Positions 1-6,195 are shown, counted from the first letter of the stretch. The stretch: DNA of 7,621 nt from Pseudomonadota bacterium (GCA_023436825.1 JAEZHS010000249.1:1-7621), one strand, 5' to 3'. The notes: a model not told the origin generated them from the letters alone. Made by a program: numbers and translations.

Positions 1-174
1 CAGATGGAGGAGTACTTCCGGCGCGCCATGCTGCTGTCGCGTGGCGATCCGATGGTGTTCATCGAGCGGCCGATCAGCCTCGGCCTCTTGATCACCACCG
101 CGCTCCTGCTCATCCTGATGGCCCTGCCCAGCATCAAGAAAGCACGCGAGGAAGCCTTCCAGGAAGAAGGCTGA
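1..174 (+). CDS. tctA: TctA-family tripartite tricarboxylate transporter large membrane subunit, C-terminal end (partial)
   Basis: The window opens inside a plus-strand reading frame that gives 57 residues before a TGA stop. It contains QMEEYFRRAMLLSRGDPMVF followed by a hydrophobic helix (about residues 25-43 of the fragment) and a charged cytoplasmic-type tail ending EEAFQEEG. The pattern 'M-E-E-x-x-R-R-A-x-x-x-S-R-G-D-P' just before a last membrane helix is typical of the C-terminus of TctA proteins. These are the roughly 500-residue, multi-helix subunits of secondary tripartite tricarboxylate transporters, which take up citrate-like carboxylates with a periplasmic binding protein (TctC) and a small membrane subunit (TctB). 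The start, and any tctB or tctC partners, lie outside the window to the left. The gene converges on sodC and is followed 12 nt later by a hairpin terminator. The substrate cannot be told from this fragment. Family call by recognition of the tail; only the end is visible. Confidence 0.85.
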   Translation, partial: QMEEYFRRAMLLSRGDPMVFIERPISLGLLITTALLLILMALPSIKKAREEAFQEEG

Positions 175-186
175 TCAAAAGCACAA

Positions 187-214
187 TCCGTCCAGCTGGA
201 AACAGCTGGACGGA
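187..214. terminator. Bidirectional hairpin terminator between convergent tctA and sodC
   Basis: A perfect 12-bp stem (CCGTCCAGCTG at 188-198 pairing with CAGCTGGACGG at 203-213, plus the T187-A214 pair) closes a GAAA tetraloop of the stable GNRA class. It begins 12 nt after the tctA stop and 16 nt from the sodC stop, so both converging transcripts run into it. Read on the minus strand it is followed by TTGTGCTTTTGATC, a short T tract. On the plus strand the downstream ACTATTCTCT is only moderately T-rich. Position and stem strength support an intrinsic terminator serving both genes, probably more efficient for sodC. Confidence 0.75.
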
Positions 215-230
215 CTATTCTCTGGCAGGT

Positions 231-746
231 CTATTCGGTAACGACGCCGCAGGCGATCCTGTCGCCGGCATTGCCGGTGGGGTCGGTCTTGTAGTCGTCG
301 GGACCGGCATGGATGATGATGGCCGAGCCATCGGCGTCGAACAGCGAGTTCGGCTGCCCCTTGACCAGCGAGATCATCGGATTGGCGATCTCGATCACGA
401 GTTCGCCATTCGCCGGAATGTGCAGGTTGGGCATGTCGCCGGCATGCGAACCCTCCTTGGCCTCCATGCCATGCTTGTGGCTGGCGGGATTGAAATGCGG
501 GCCTGCGCTGGTGAACGGCGGTTCACACTTGCCGACGGCATGGATGTGGAAAGCGCGCTCGCCCGGAGGCGCCCCCTTCAGCGTCATCTTCAAGAGAACG
601 CCGTGCGGGGTCTGGGTCAACTGGACCTGACCGACGTCCTTGCCCTGGGCATCCTTCAATGCCGCCTTCGCCGACTGGGCGTGAGCGGGAAGCGACAGCA
701 GACAACCTGTCAGCGTGACGGCACAGAACCAGCGACCAAAGGGCAT
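231..746 (-). CDS. sodC: Periplasmic Cu/Zn superoxide dismutase SodC
   Basis: Predicted 171-residue enzyme that dismutates superoxide to oxygen and hydrogen peroxide in the periplasm. All metal ligands expected of the family are present with correct spacing: copper ligands H67, H69, H84 and H146, and zinc ligands H84 (bridging), H92, H101 and D104. The active-site arginine R163 lies in GDRIACG, and the structural disulfide pair is C74/C166. The ATG at 746 is chosen because GGAGGT lies just upstream with good spacing and the protein then starts with a secretion signal. An in-frame ATG at 788 would add 14 hydrophilic residues ahead of the signal, and another at 758 overlaps the ribosome binding site; both look unlikely. 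The signal ends with A-H-A at 21-23 before Q24 (signal peptidase I), but LTGC at 12-15 also fits a lipobox, so a lipoprotein form is possible. The gene has its own leader 132 bp after the second permease gene, so it is probably a separate transcription unit. Length and motifs look intact. Confidence 0.97.
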   Translation of the reverse strand: MPFGRWFCAVTLTGCLLSLPAHAQSAKAALKDAQGKDVGQVQLTQTPHGVLLKMTLKGAPPGERAFHIHAVGKCEPPFTSAGPHFNPASHKHGMEAKEGSHAGDMPNLHIPANGELVIEIANPMISLVKGQPNSLFDADGSAIIIHAGPDDYKTDPTGNAGDRIACGVVTE

Positions 747-792
747 CGACACCTCCATGTGATCTTGGATTGTATCATGGGTGCGCATTCAA

Positions 793-812
793 TTCGGCTG
801 GAATCAGCCGGA
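793..812. other. Short inverted repeat between the permease gene and sodC
   Basis: CGGCTG (795-800) and CAGCCG (805-810) flank a GAAT loop, extended by a G-T wobble and a T-A pair to about 8 bp. It lies about 67 nt after the second permease stop and about 47 nt before the sodC start on the minus strand. No T tract follows on the minus strand (AATTGAATGCG), so it is a poor intrinsic terminator. It could mark the end of the transporter operon or sit in the sodC promoter/leader region. Closer to the permease stop, a weaker 6-bp stem spanning the stop codon (about 868-887) is followed by TTTTC and is an alternative weak terminator. Confidence 0.3.
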
Positions 813-878
813 CTGAAGGCGCCCTGTGTGATCAGCATCACCGGCCCCGCCCTTCCATCCGAGCAGAAAACGCCCAGA

Positions 879-1523
879 CTAGGCGCTGGCTTCTTCCTCC
901 ACCGTGGAGCGGCCGAGGCGGCGCTGGAACAGGCTCAACAGCATGAAGCCTGCCTGCAGGGGGATGCCGAACAGCACGATCCCGAGGGCGAACAGCACCA
1001 GCCGGTCGTCGAAGCTCTGCAGCTGCTCGGCCTGGCGCAGGATGACGGTGATGCCCTCGGTGACGCCGATCGCGGCGCCGGCGCTCGACGACATCACCAG
1101 CACGAAAAAGGCGCGGGTGATATTGGGGAAGAACAGGAATGCGCCGTGCGTCGACCCGGCGCGCAGGTGCCCGACGCTGTCGACCCCGGCATCGGCGACA
1201 TAGGCCGCCGAATAGGGCACCAGCGACAGCGCCACGGTCATGACGCCCGAGAGCGCGAAGGGTATGCCAAACAGGGTCGCATCGCGCGGAATGGCGTTCA
1301 GCAGGAAGAACATGACGACGAAGGTCGGCGCGGCGCGCATCAGCGAAATGATCGACACGGTGATCGCCGTGACGACGCCGCCGGCGAGCCGCCCCGCTGC
1401 CAGCAGCAGACCCAGCGCCAGGCCGATGACCAGTGCGATGGCCGCGATCTCGAAGTTGACCACCATGCCGCCCAGGAATCTCGGCAGGAAGTCGCCCGAC
1501 AGGAGTTCCATCAGCTCGCTCAT
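879..1523 (-). CDS. ABC transporter permease, polar amino acid (HisM/GlnP-like) family
   Basis: Predicted 214-residue inner-membrane subunit with about five hydrophobic segments (roughly residues 18-42, 49-74, 85-108, 131-152 and 174-200), the usual size and topology of HisM/HisQ/GlnP-type permeases. LMRAAPTFVVMFFLLNAIP at 61-79 matches the family's conserved 'R-g-t-P' segment after the second helix. The start at 1523 is fixed by an ATGA overlap with the stop of the upstream fusion gene; reading further upstream in this frame only enters that gene in a wrong frame. The cytoplasmic coupling loop that docks on the ATPase is abnormal. Where the family has E-A-A-x3-G followed by about a dozen residues and L-P, this protein has LRAGSTHGAFLFFPN (120-134), keeping the glycine but losing the EAA residues and several residues of the coupling helix. 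It should form a heterodimeric channel with the permease half of the upstream fusion. Substrate unknown, amino acid or similar small polar solute inferred. Confidence 0.9.
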   Translation of the reverse strand: MSELMELLSGDFLPRFLGGMVVNFEIAAIALVIGLALGLLLAAGRLAGGVVTAITVSIISLMRAAPTFVVMFFLLNAIPRDATLFGIPFALSGVMTVALSLVPYSAAYVADAGVDSVGHLRAGSTHGAFLFFPNITRAFFVLVMSSSAGAAIGVTEGITVILRQAEQLQSFDDRLVLFALGIVLFGIPLQAGFMLLSLFQRRLGRSTVEEEASA

Positions 1524-3232
1524 GCCGCCTGCCGACGCTCGAGGACGCGCCTGAGCCTGCCGCACAGCCAGACCACCACCATCACCACGGCCGTGTAGAA
1601 GATCAGCAGGATGGTGTAGGTCGTGACCCGGCCGCTGGAGAACGAGGTGATATCGGTGAGCGAGCTCAGGAGCTCGGGCGCGCCGATGAAGCTCGCGATC
1701 GGCGTGCCCTTGGCCGCGTTGATCAGGAAGGCCACGATCTGGGTCGCCGCGCGGCTCAACGCCCGGCCGAACAGGGCCCCCTTCGCGCCCTCGGCGCGCA
1801 GGCTCCACATCGCCTCGCCGATCGCCTGACCGGCGTTGCTGCCATTGGCCAGGCCCAGCGCTGCGATGGCGGCGCCCAGCACGGACTCGGTCGACAGGGC
1901 GAAAAGGCCGTGAGCCACGGTCGCGGCGATCACCAGGGTCAGCACGATGGGAGAGGACTGCAGCGTCATCGTCAGCAGCCGCGCCGGCCAGCGCAGCACG
2001 AACGAGCGCGAGCCCATGGCCGCACCCAATATCAGGGCGAAAGCCAGAGTCGCGGCGAGCGCCCCGGCGATCAGGATCAGCGAATAGAACACACCGTCCT
2101 TGAACAACGACCAGGCCGGCGCCGTCTTGAGCATCGGCAAGGTGAGCTCGACGCCGGTACGGTCGTCGACCCAGCGCTCGAAGCTGGTCACGTCGGCGGC
2201 GAAGCTGGTCGCCTGGAGCGCCGTATCGAGCGGCGGCAGGACGCAATTGGGATTGATGGAGCCGGCGTCGGTGTTGCACTCGGGCTTGCGCCAAACCTGC
2301 TGCTGGTCGCGCAGGAAACCGAGCCGGATGCTGTGCAGGCGGCCGATGTCGATGAACAGGCCGTCGCGATGGAAGACCTGGCTGATCAGGTCGAGCGCGC
2401 GCGCCAGCTGGGCGCTGCCCTGGCGCGCCACGGCCATGCCCCATGGCACCTGGGCGAAGCCGAACTTCTGGAAGTAGCGCGAGTTGAAGTCGTCATCGGT
2501 GAAGTACTTGGCGAAGAAGCTGTCGTCCTGGGCGGCCAGCGTGCAGGTCTGGTCCTTCAGCCGGTCCGGCAGCACTCCCGCCTCGTCGAACAGCATCAGT
2601 CGCGCACCCTGCGACACCAGCTCGGCGTTCGAGCCGTTGCCGACCGTGACGCATATGGTGCGGCCCGGCAGGTCCAGCATGCTGGCCACCGGCAGCTCGC
2701 GCGGGCCGACCACCGTCGTTTCGGACCGGTAATAGTGCGGACGGATGAAACGTACCTGGCCGTCGCGCTGGGTGTTGTGGCCCATGGTGGCGATGGCGAG
2801 GTCGATGCGGTCCTCGGCCAGCAGGGGGATGCGGGTCGCGGCATTGACGCGCACGAAATCGACATCGACCCCCAGCATGCGGCCGATCGCCAGCGCGACA
2901 TCGACCTCGTAGCCTTCGCGCTTGTCGCCCTTGCGTTCGGCAAACAGCGGATAGTAGTCGCGGATGCCGATGCGGATCTTCTTGGCGCACAGGATCTTGA
3001 TCAGCCGGTCGACATTGGGCTGGCTGCACTCGGCCGGCACCTTGGCGCGCGCCTGCCGGAGCAGCTCGGCGAGGGCGGCGTCGGGCGTGTCGGCTCGGGC
3101 CGGCGAAGGAGCTGCGAGACCAACCACCAAGGCGACAAGGACCAATAGTCCTGTCATCCCGAGCGCAGCGAGGGACCCTTCCTGCGGCCTTAGAGGTCCC
3201 TTGGGCTTCGCCCTCGGGATGACAGCGATCAT
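1520..3232 (-). CDS. Fused periplasmic substrate-binding protein and ABC permease (polar amino acid family)
   Basis: A 570-residue fusion. Residues 27-47 are a secretion signal ending A-R-A before D48. Residues about 68-315 form a type 3 solute-binding domain, with IRIGIRDYYPLF (86-97), GYEVDVALAIGRMLG (107-121) and a HNTQR segment (152-156) whose arginine usually binds the ligand carboxylate. A linker (about 315-375) leads into a HisQ/GlnP-like permease of about five membrane segments (about 380-405, 417-445, 452-470, 495-512, 538-558), including the family's KGTPIASFIGAPELL (508-522). Such permeases have a periplasmic N-terminus, so the fused binding domain is placed correctly; Lactococcus GlnP is a known analogue. 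The start at 3232 is preferred because its ATG overlaps the methyltransferase stop (ATGA). The alternative ATG at 3157 (545 residues) gives a cleaner signal but has no visible ribosome binding site. Residues 3-27 are encoded by a palindromic repeat. The coupling loop LRAEGAKGALFGRA (478-491) is not canonical. Six cysteines occur in the binding region and linker. No ATPase gene adjoins it. Confidence 0.9.
   Translation of the reverse strand: MIAVIPRAKPKGPLRPQEGSLAALGMTGLLVLVALVVGLAAPSPARADTPDAALAELLRQARAKVPAECSQPNVDRLIKILCAKKIRIGIRDYYPLFAERKGDKREGYEVDVALAIGRMLGVDVDFVRVNAATRIPLLAEDRIDLAIATMGHNTQRDGQVRFIRPHYYRSETTVVGPRELPVASMLDLPGRTICVTVGNGSNAELVSQGARLMLFDEAGVLPDRLKDQTCTLAAQDDSFFAKYFTDDDFNSRYFQKFGFAQVPWGMAVARQGSAQLARALDLISQVFHRDGLFIDIGRLHSIRLGFLRDQQQVWRKPECNTDAGSINPNCVLPPLDTALQATSFAADVTSFERWVDDRTGVELTLPMLKTAPAWSLFKDGVFYSLILIAGALAATLAFALILGAAMGSRSFVLRWPARLLTMTLQSSPIVLTLVIAATVAHGLFALSTESVLGAAIAALGLANGSNAGQAIGEAMWSLRAEGAKGALFGRALSRAATQIVAFLINAAKGTPIASFIGAPELLSSLTDITSFSSGRVTTYTILLIFYTAVVMVVVWLCGRLRRVLERRQAA
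3151..3225. repeat. 75-bp palindromic repeat element inserted in frame in the fusion gene
   Basis: The outer arms are a perfect 13-bp inverted repeat, CTGTCATCCCGAG (3151-3163) against CTCGGGATGACAG (3213-3225). An inner pair AGGGACC (3171-3177) / GGTCCCT (3195-3201) and a small GGGC-TTC-GCCC hairpin (3203-3213) give a cruciform-like fold with a 17-nt apical loop. The sequence type (GTCATCCCGAGCG, AGCGAGGGA and the mirrored end) resembles a class of short dispersed palindromic repeats common between genes in GC-rich proteobacteria; that family assignment is from memory. Pairing stops exactly at 3151 and 3225, so the unit is 75 bp, 25 codons. On the minus strand it is read without stop codons as residues 3-27 of the binding-protein/permease fusion. 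No other copy was seen in the window and no clear target duplication flanks it. Confidence 0.82.
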
Positions 3233-3948
3233 CGTGCCGCCGCCCCGTGCCTGGTGATCTCGACGATGTGCATCTCGCCGAAGGCGTAGGGTCCGTAGCG
3301 GTGGATGGTGCGGCCGTCCTGGACGGCGAGCACGCTCGCGGTCATGCGCGAGAGCTTGTCTTCGGCAATGTAGACCAGCGTGCTGAGCGCAACGTCGAGC
3401 ACCATGCCACACGTGGCCGCGATCTCGCGCGAGCGCCCGAGATCGACAAACGCGTTGTGGGTGATGATCGCGCGCCCACCGGCGGCCAGATGCGCATCCA
3501 GCCCTTCAAGAAAGGGATCGAGCAGCGCGCGGCCGTTGCAGCCACCGGCGCTCCAGGTCGGAAGCCGGCCTGGAACGTCGCTGCGCTCCATGGGGAAGTG
3601 CGGCAGGTTGGCTACGATCAGGTCGAAGCGGCGTCCGGTGACGGGCAGCCACATGTCGCCGAGGTAGAGTTCCGCCGTCTCGCCGTGGCCGAGCTCGGCC
3701 AGCAGCAGCATGCCCGACGTGACGGCGTCCTCCTCGATGTCGATACCACACAGCGAGATCGCGCCCAGCTCGCCCAGCGCCGCCAGCACGACGCCGCTGC
3801 CCGAGCCGATCTCGAGCACCTTGGCACCCCGCACCGTGGCGGACTTCGTCTGCAAGACCTGGATGAGGGCAGCGGTGTACTCGCTCGGTCGCAAGGCGGC
3901 GAGCGACAGCTCGGCTCTGGCGCCTGGCGCCAGTTTGGTCTTCGACAC
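3229..3948 (-). CDS. HemK/PrmC-like class I SAM-dependent methyltransferase, substrate unknown
   Basis: Predicted 239-residue cytoplasmic methyltransferase with a Rossmann SAM fold. The SAM-binding glycine loop is VLEIGSGSG (44-52). GIDIEEDAV (68-76) supplies the acidic residue that usually contacts the SAM ribose, and LGDMW (96-100) follows. Motif IV is NLPHFP (114-119) in place of the NPPY tetrapeptide of N5-glutamine and similar amino-methyltransferases. The segment GGCNGRALLDPFLEGLDAHL then AAGG (135-158) resembles the 'GG-x-DG ... hL-x-pGG' block of HemK/PrmC proteins, but D is N here. It lacks the N-terminal helical domain of PrmC and is shorter, so it is not a release-factor methyltransferase by these signs. 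The start is taken as GTG at 3948, preceded by GGGGG at suitable distance; an in-frame TTG at 3963 is possible. Its TGA overlaps the ATG of the transporter fusion (ATGA), indicating coupled translation and a linked function. Substrate cannot be assigned. Confidence 0.83.
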   Translation of the reverse strand: MSKTKLAPGARAELSLAALRPSEYTAALIQVLQTKSATVRGAKVLEIGSGSGVVLAALGELGAISLCGIDIEEDAVTSGMLLLAELGHGETAELYLGDMWLPVTGRRFDLIVANLPHFPMERSDVPGRLPTWSAGGCNGRALLDPFLEGLDAHLAAGGRAIITHNAFVDLGRSREIAATCGMVLDVALSTLVYIAEDKLSRMTASVLAVQDGRTIHRYGPYAFGEMHIVEITRHGAAAR

Positions 3949-3977
3949 GTTAGTTACCCCCAAATCACACTCTTCCC

Positions 3978-4000
3978 GGGCACGGTCCCCACCAGTGCCC
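3978..4000 (-). other. Hairpin in the leader between the cyclase and methyltransferase genes
   Basis: Read on the minus strand, GGGCAC-T-GG and CC-GTGCCC form an 8-bp stem with one bulged base around a TGGGGA loop. It lies in the 74-bp gap after the cyclase stop and about 30 nt before the methyltransferase start. It is followed by GGGAAGAGTGTGATTT rather than a T run, so it is not a convincing intrinsic terminator. It may be an mRNA processing or stabilising stem, or a weak attenuator separating cyclase expression from the transporter operon. No clear promoter hexamers were found in the gap. Confidence 0.35.
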
Positions 4001-4022
4001 CCTCCAAAGACGGCAATCTCTC

Positions 4023-6098
4023 CTATGCCGTGACAAGCCGTTTGACCAACGTCGACGCAACCGGATCGTCGGGAAACTCCGCCAGTATCTCGCGGTAGCG
4101 GCGCGCTGCCAAAGCGTAGTCCTCCCTGACCAGAGCCTCATAGGCGAGCCACGTCAACTTGGCTAACCGTTGCGTTTCGGGGCTGGGCTCGAGGCCCGGA
4201 TCGTCGGCGCCGTAGACGCCCATCAACTCGTAGATCGGGATCTTCGCGCGCCGTCCCTTGACCGTGACGTCGTCGATCGGCCGCACGCACAGTCGCTCGC
4301 CTGCCTCCTTGAACACCGCGTGGCTGATCAGGATGCGGGTGTTGAACTCCTTGTTGGTGCCTTCCAGGCGGGCGGCGACGTTCACGCCATCGCCCATCAC
4401 CGTGTAGCTCATGCGCTCCTTGGAGCCGATGTTGCCCACCAGGACGGCATCGCAGTGGATGCCGATACGGATGTTGAGCGGCCTCAGCTCCTCGGCCTGC
4501 CAGCGCTCGTTCAGCGCATCCATGCCGCGCTGGATGCGCATCGCCGCCACGCACGACCGCCAGGCATGGTCGTCGAGCAGCGCCGGCGCGCCCCAGAACG
4601 CCATCACGCCGTCGCCGATGAACTTGTCGATGGTGCCGTGCTCCTGGTTGACGGTCTTGGTCACCAGCTCGAGATAGGCCGAGACGCGCAGCAGCAGTTC
4701 CTGCGACGGCACCTCCTCGGAGAGCGTCGAAAATCCCTCGAGATCGGAGAAGAAGATGGTGAGGAATCGACTGTGGCCGCCCAGCTCCAGCTTTTGCTCC
4801 GAGTGCAGGAGCTGGGTTACCAGGCCGATCGGCACGAAGGCGGAGAATGACTTCACGGCGGCATCGAGCGTGTCGATTGCCTTGGACAGCACCGAGATCT
4901 CGCGGATCGGCGAGTTCACCGACGGCAGCGTCTCGGTGCCCAGCTCCTGGATCTTGCCGACCTTGAAGGCGAGGCGCTCGAGCGGCGAGGAGACGATGCC
5001 GGTCATGAAAAAGATGACGGCGACCTGCAGGGCCATGGCCATCAGGCCGAAAATGGCCAGGCGGATGTTATTGGCCTGGAACGTGCTCGTGAAGTCGGCG
5101 AGCGGCGTGATGATGAAGAGTTGCCACTTCTTGCCGAACTCGGCGGGCATGGTCGCCAGGCTCGCCACATACTCCTTGCCGTCGTGCGCGAAGATGTAGA
5201 GCCCTTCGCTGCCGCGCGGACGGGCGCTGTAGGCGAAGGCCGGCAGGTCGTTGTCGAGCGCGGTGACGTGCAGCAGCTCGAGCTTGCCCTGAACGTTGGC
5301 ATAGGTCTTCGACAAGTCGGAGGCCGCGATCACACGGCCCTGATGGTCGAGCATGTAGCTCACCGTGCCGGGGCTGATCTTCCGCTCGGCGAGATACTCA
5401 CCAAGTCCCATCAACGTCATGTCGATCGCCGCCACGCCGTGCAGCTTGCCACCAGAATAGAAGGGCGCGGCCACCGTGAATCCGATCAGGCCCAGGGTGG
5501 CGAAGACGTCGGGATCGGAGATCATCTCCGTGTGTGCATCGGCGGCGCTGCGGTACCATAGTCGGCTGCGCGGGTCGTAAGCGGTTGGCTCTTCGCTCGA
5601 ACCCAGCTCCCTGAGGTCGGCGTCAAGGTAGAGGAAATGGTCGAGCGTCCGCTCGCCCGGCTTGGGGACGATCCAGCGGTAGGCGTACTGCGAGCCTTTG
5701 GGCGGCAGCTTGCCCTGGACCTTCACCTCGGGATCGATGCGGCGCGTCTGGCGGAAGCTGCCGTCTTCCAGGCCGACATAGACGCTGACGATCTTGGGGC
5801 TGTGCACCAGGATGGTCTGGAAGTACTTGAAGCAGCGGCTCGACGCGTAGAAGTCGGGAAACTCGTCGCCGATCGCCGCGGCCGAGCGGGCCAGCGACTT
5901 GATGGGATTGAAGTCGTCCTGAACGTTGTCGATCGCCTCGTTGCGGAAGCGCTCGACGAGCTGCTGCGCGTTGGCCCTGGCGATGCGATCGTTCGAGAAA
6001 TAGGTGACAGCGATGATGGTGAAGAAGACCGGAACGGTCAGGACCACGAACGACGTCAGGATGCTGGGCTTGAGCCGCACATTGCGGAAGATTTTCAT
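4023..6098 (-). CDS. Membrane-bound class III adenylate cyclase with extracytoplasmic Cache sensor domain
   Basis: Predicted 691-residue sensor enzyme making cAMP from ATP. After a short basic N-terminus comes a first membrane helix (about 13-33), then a periplasmic region (about 36-342) resembling a double Cache ligand sensor, with the typical YDPRSRLWYRSA at 174-185. A second helix (about 345-368) and a HAMP-like linker (about 369-420) lead to the cyclase domain (about 443-625). Catalytic residues look complete: metal-binding D452 (in FFSDLEGFS) and D496 (KFIGDG), purine-recognising K492 and T566 (MSYTVMGD), and transition-state N573 and R577 (VNVAARLE). Threonine rather than aspartate at 566 is the class IIIb form, which favours ATP. 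After the catalytic domain a helical tail (about 640-691, LAYEALVREDYALAARRYRE region) resembles one TPR-like hairpin. The start at 6098 has no strong ribosome binding site but leads directly into the membrane anchor. The ligand is unknown; Cache domains often bind amino acids, carboxylates or amines. Confidence 0.95.
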   Translation of the reverse strand: MKIFRNVRLKPSILTSFVVLTVPVFFTIIAVTYFSNDRIARANAQQLVERFRNEAIDNVQDDFNPIKSLARSAAAIGDEFPDFYASSRCFKYFQTILVHSPKIVSVYVGLEDGSFRQTRRIDPEVKVQGKLPPKGSQYAYRWIVPKPGERTLDHFLYLDADLRELGSSEEPTAYDPRSRLWYRSAADAHTEMISDPDVFATLGLIGFTVAAPFYSGGKLHGVAAIDMTLMGLGEYLAERKISPGTVSYMLDHQGRVIAASDLSKTYANVQGKLELLHVTALDNDLPAFAYSARPRGSEGLYIFAHDGKEYVASLATMPAEFGKKWQLFIITPLADFTSTFQANNIRLAIFGLMAMALQVAVIFFMTGIVSSPLERLAFKVGKIQELGTETLPSVNSPIREISVLSKAIDTLDAAVKSFSAFVPIGLVTQLLHSEQKLELGGHSRFLTIFFSDLEGFSTLSEEVPSQELLLRVSAYLELVTKTVNQEHGTIDKFIGDGVMAFWGAPALLDDHAWRSCVAAMRIQRGMDALNERWQAEELRPLNIRIGIHCDAVLVGNIGSKERMSYTVMGDGVNVAARLEGTNKEFNTRILISHAVFKEAGERLCVRPIDDVTVKGRRAKIPIYELMGVYGADDPGLEPSPETQRLAKLTWLAYEALVREDYALAARRYREILAEFPDDPVASTLVKRLVTA

Positions 6099-6149
6099 GA
6101 ACCAGCCGTCGTAGAGCGCGCTGTCAGCGGCTTTTGAGGGGAACGACCA

Positions 6150-6178
6150 ATTCTAGCCCATTGAGCCTTCACCGTCCA
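6150..6178 (-). promoter_or_regulatory. Possible sigma70-type promoter for the adenylate cyclase
   Basis: On the minus strand TAGAAT (6155-6150) matches the -10 consensus at five of six positions, and TGGACG (6178-6173) lies 17 nt upstream as a weak -35. It is about 50 nt ahead of the cyclase start, in the 97-bp gap after the amidase stop. This is a pattern match only; alphaproteobacterial promoters are poorly predicted by eye and read-through from the amidase gene is equally possible. Confidence 0.25.
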
Positions 6179-6195
6179 TGCAACGATCGGTGCGA

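Noticed and set aside
768..773. TACAAT -10-like hexamer upstream of sodC on the minus strand
   Set aside because: No acceptable -35 element lies 16-18 nt further upstream; the nearby TTGAAT is only 12 nt away, so the promoter cannot be supported.
309..1598. Long plus-strand open frame of 429 codons across sodC and the second permease gene
   Set aside because: It lies antisense to two genes with clear family motifs, is very rich in R, H, Q and D as expected of an antisense frame in GC-rich DNA, and shows no domain or plausible start context.
1524..2444. Upstream extension of the second permease reading frame
   Set aside because: The added residues are an out-of-frame R/P/A-rich reading of the fusion gene; the ATGA overlap at 1523 and the onset of permease sequence fix the start there.
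1910..3148. Long plus-strand open frame of 412 codons opposite the binding-protein/permease fusion
   Set aside because: Antisense shadow of a well-supported gene; low-complexity R/H/Q/G/A composition and no recognisable motif.
3233..3412. Upstream extension of the fusion gene reading frame into the methyltransferase gene
   Set aside because: The extra residues are an out-of-frame reading of the methyltransferase; the ATG at 3232 overlaps its stop and precedes the secretion signal.
4170..4850. Plus-strand frame of 226 codons opposite the cyclase catalytic domain
   Set aside because: Antisense to the intact class III cyclase motifs; no motif of its own.
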